Source of the DNA: Candidatus Woesearchaeota archaeon
GTDB lineage: Archaea > Nanobdellota > Nanobdellia > Woesearchaeales > JACPBV01
Assembly: GCA_019322475.1 (NCBI GenBank)
Contig: JAHWIN010000042.1
Span: forward strand, 1 to 7,404
Direction of reading: 5' to 3'
Length of the DNA stretch: 7,404 bases
Shown piece by piece: positions 5,542 to 7,404 of this stretch. Under the pieces are notes generated by a model that did not search any database, was not told where the DNA came from, and saw only the letters and a list, made by a program, of their open reading frames with translations. The position numbers and the translations under genes are program-made. Each line of letters starts with the position of its first letter. Position 1 is the stretch's first letter.

Positions 5542-7182
5542 TCACTTCCCATAGCAGTTCTTCCCCAGATACTTGTTCCTGTAAGATTCCAGCAAAGGGG
5601 TCATCTTTCTCTTTGGGGCTTTGGCAGTTTCAAGCCTCTTCTTTATCTCAGCTTCTGTAAGCTTTACATCAAGCTTTCTTTTAGGCATGTCTATCTCTAT
5701 GATATCTCCCTCTCTTATAGCTCCTATCGGCCCCCCATTATATGCTTCCATCTCTATATGGCCTATGCACGGCCCTGATGTTCCGCCTGAAAACCTTCCG
5801 TCTGTTATCAAAGCCACCTTCTTGTAGCCTGCCCCTTTTATGGCGTCTGTAGGTGTAAGCATCTCAGGCATTCCCGGAGCTCCGCAAGGGCCCTGGTAAG
5901 GAAGGACAATAACATCCCCTTCATCTATCTTCTTTGCCTCTATCGCCTTAAGCAGGTCATCCTCTGTATAAAAGATCCTGGCAGGGCCTGAATGCACCAT
6001 CATATCTTCCTGCACAGCTGTCTGCTTTATCACAGAGCTGTGTGCTATGTTTCCCTTAAGTACAGCTATGCCTCCTTGTTTCATATAAGCATTTTCCGAT
6101 GTTCTTATGACATCATCATCTGTAGCCTTTCCCTGTCCGGCTATCTCTTTTATAGATTTTCCGTTGACAGTTGGGCTTTCTTTTATCATATCCTTAAGCC
6201 TGTTAAGTACAGCAGGTATCCCTCCTGCCCTGTCAACATCTGCCATCTCATAATTTCCGGCAGGTATTATCTTGCATAGGTTAGGTGTATCTCTTGATAC
6301 CTTATCAAACATATCCACATCTATCTCCACTCCTGCTTCTCTTGCGACAGCAGGTATGTGAAGGACAGTATTTGTAGATCCTCCCATAGCCATATCAACC
6401 CTGATGGCGTTCTCAAAGGCATTCTTTGTCATTATGTCTCTGGGCTTTATGTCTTTCTTTACAAGCTCAACTATCTTTTTCCCTGACTCATAGGCCTGTT
6501 TCTTCTTTAAAGGGTCTATGGCCAGCGTTGTGGCGCATCTGGTAACAGACATCCCAAGAACCTCAGTTACAGTAGCCATAGTATTTGCAGTATAGAGCCC
6601 CACGCAGCTGCCTGCCCCGCAGGCCATGCACGGCAGCATCTTATTTGCTTCTTCCTCTGTAAGCTTGCCTCCTTTTACCTGGCCCACTAACCCAAACCCC
6701 TCTATAGGGTGGTGTTTCTTCCCGTCCTTACTGACATTTGCCTTCATAGGCCCGCCTGTAAGGATTATTGAGGGCATGTTCAGCCTGCCTGCTGCCATAA
6801 GCATACCTGGCGTTATCTTGTCACAGTTAGTTACGCCGACCCATCCGTCCATGGAATGTGAAAGCGCCATTATCTCTATGTTGTCTGCTATATGCTCCCT
6901 CGAAGGAAGAGACAATCTCATCTCAACATGCATGGCAATGCCGTCACAGACGCCTGGAACGCCCCACACCAAAGGTATGCCTCCTGCATCTTTTATGCCC
7001 CTTATGACCTCATCAGTGAGCTTATTGAGGTGGATATGCCCCGGTATTATGTTGTTGTAGCTGTTTGCAACCCCTATGAAAGGCTTGCCTGATTCCAGAT
7101 CCTCTTTCTTTACCCCTGCGCTCATGAGCAAAGCCCTGTGAGGCAAGGTTTCGATAGCTTCTTTGATTATATCGCTTCTCAT
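5542..7182 (-). CDS. ilvD: dihydroxy-acid dehydratase
   Basis: IlvD removes water from 2,3-dihydroxy-isovalerate and 2,3-dihydroxy-3-methylvalerate to give the 2-oxo acids for valine, leucine and isoleucine, using an Fe-S cluster and a divalent metal. The 546 residues are full length for the IlvD/Edd family. Visible motifs are M-R-S-D-x-I-K and P-H-R-A-L-L at the start, P-G-H-I-H-L (47-52), V-C-D-G-I-A-M (78-84), T-N-C-D-K-I-T-P-G-M-L-M-A (118-130; Cys120, Lys122), C-G-A-G-S-C (188-193) with Y-T-A-N-T-M, and the D-G-R-F-S-G-G-T loop (461-468) with the catalytic serine. Residues 74-90 are divergent for an archaeal IlvD, so a related sugar-acid dehydratase is a small possibility. The ATG at 7182 is chosen over 7197 because GGAGG lies eight bases before it and the family starts there. 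It is transcribed away from the right-edge gene, with the helicase fragment downstream. Confidence 0.93.
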   Translation of the reverse strand: MRSDIIKEAIETLPHRALLMSAGVKKEDLESGKPFIGVANSYNNIIPGHIHLNKLTDEVIRGIKDAGGIPLVWGVPGVCDGIAMHVEMRLSLPSREHIADNIEIMALSHSMDGWVGVTNCDKITPGMLMAAGRLNMPSIILTGGPMKANVSKDGKKHHPIEGFGLVGQVKGGKLTEEEANKMLPCMACGAGSCVGLYTANTMATVTEVLGMSVTRCATTLAIDPLKKKQAYESGKKIVELVKKDIKPRDIMTKNAFENAIRVDMAMGGSTNTVLHIPAVAREAGVEIDVDMFDKVSRDTPNLCKIIPAGNYEMADVDRAGGIPAVLNRLKDMIKESPTVNGKSIKEIAGQGKATDDDVIRTSENAYMKQGGIAVLKGNIAHSSVIKQTAVQEDMMVHSGPARIFYTEDDLLKAIEAKKIDEGDVIVLPYQGPCGAPGMPEMLTPTDAIKGAGYKKVALITDGRFSGGTSGPCIGHIEMEAYNGGPIGAIREGDIIEIDMPKRKLDVKLTEAEIKKRLETAKAPKRKMTPLLESYRNKYLGKNCYGK

Positions 7183-7188
7183 TTTAGC

Positions 7189-7195
7189 AACCTCC
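7189..7195 (-). promoter_or_regulatory. ilvD: ribosome binding site that fixes the ilvD start
   Basis: On the minus strand this reads GGAGGTT, a near-perfect Shine-Dalgarno sequence eight bases before the ATG at 7182. It overlaps the upstream in-frame ATG at 7197, which would otherwise add five residues absent from typical family members. Confidence 0.75.
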
Positions 7196-7239
7196 ATAAT
7201 TGACTATATCTATAAAGTTATCCTATGATAATAACCTGC

Positions 7240-7252
7240 CATTTATAATATT
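7240..7252 (-). promoter_or_regulatory. ilvD: possible TATA box for ilvD
   Basis: The minus strand carries an AT-rich TATTATAAAT stretch about 60 bases before the ilvD start, which would give a leader of roughly 40 bases. A second candidate, CTTTATAG at 7210-7217, would place the transcript start inside the ribosome site and is less likely. The whole interval 7198-7303 is AT-rich, so chance matches are expected and the call is weak. Confidence 0.25.
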
Positions 7253-7303
7253 TTATGTTATGAGTATATCAGTATTTTAACTACTATTTGATGGTATAAA
7301 AGA

Positions 7304-7318
7304 GAAACCTTTATAAAG
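7304..7318 (+). promoter_or_regulatory. probable BRE/TATA promoter of the right-edge gene
   Basis: GAAACCTTTATAAAG differs from the prs promoter box by a single base. Its TATA core (TTTATAAA) lies about 26 bases before the ATG at 7340, so transcription would start at or just before the start codon and give a leaderless or nearly leaderless message. Confidence 0.5.
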
Positions 7319-7339
7319 TAGTAAATAATTTAGAGGGTT

Positions 7340-7404
7340 ATGAATCATCCTGATTTACTGATTCCGAATAAGGGAAACTCAACAATTGGACTAACCTTAT
7401 CAAA
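7340..7404 (+). CDS. 5' end of an unidentified protein gene, cut by the window edge
   Basis: An ATG at 7340 opens a frame that reaches the end of the window without a stop (21 complete codons, beginning MNHPDLLIPNKGNST). The fragment is too short to name. It is supported by the promoter-like box at 7304-7318 at the right distance and by a weak GAGGG at 7333-7337. With the transcript probably starting near the ATG, the latter may not be used. The gene diverges from ilvD. A minus-strand frame across the same bases is also open for 19 codons but has no supporting signals. Confidence 0.4.
   Translation, partial: MNHPDLLIPNKGNSTIGLTLS

Noticed and set aside
6626..7060. Plus-strand open frame of about 144 residues opposite ilvD
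   Set aside because: It lies inside the best-conserved part of ilvD, has no start signals and reads as a shadow of the real codons.
7217..7235. Short inverted repeat GTTAT...ATAAC upstream of ilvD
   Set aside because: Only five base pairs with a nine-base loop in very AT-rich DNA; expected by chance.

Overview
The window most likely comes from an archaeon, probably a small-genome DPANN-type lineage such as a Woesearchaeota/Pacearchaeota relative. The lineage is an inference. The archaeal evidence is: a prefoldin alpha subunit beside an FtsY-type SRP receptor; a helicase fragment that looks like archaeal Hel308; pilin-like proteins with class III-type N-termini; AGGTG-type ribosome binding sites; and BRE/TATA-like promoter boxes in the intergenic regions. 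No tRNA, rRNA, CRISPR array or insertion sequence was seen.

Layout. Positions 1-69 hold a 37-bp imperfect palindrome just beyond the end of a leftward operon. Positions 70-1908 (minus strand) are a tight four-gene envelope operon. In transcription order it encodes two tandem paralogous pilin-like proteins, a 70-residue two-helix membrane protein and a membrane protein with a bacterial-type PH domain. Positions 1909-2089 are a divergent promoter region. Positions 2090-4821 (plus strand) are a compact housekeeping operon: ribose-phosphate pyrophosphokinase, prefoldin alpha and FtsY. It meets, tail to tail and 24 bp apart, a leftward pair: ilvD (dihydroxy-acid dehydratase, 7182 to 5542) followed by a Hel308-like gene (5511 to 4846) that contains only the first RecA-like domain. 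Positions 7183-7339 are a second divergent promoter region, from which a rightward gene, cut by the window edge, appears to start at 7340.

How the genes fit together. Prs makes PRPP for nucleotide and amino-acid synthesis. Prefoldin alpha handles nascent or unfolded proteins, and FtsY docks SRP-ribosome complexes at the membrane, so the last two share protein biogenesis. The leftward operon looks like a surface module: two disulfide-capable extracytoplasmic domains on one N-terminal helix each, with two small membrane partners of unknown role. IlvD serves branched-chain amino-acid synthesis; nothing visible links it functionally to the helicase half-gene behind it.

The points most worth a second look are the helicase that stops at the RecA1/RecA2 boundary, the four-gene surface operon with its partly homogenised paralogs, the palindrome at the left edge, and the promoter element shared by prs and the right-edge gene.
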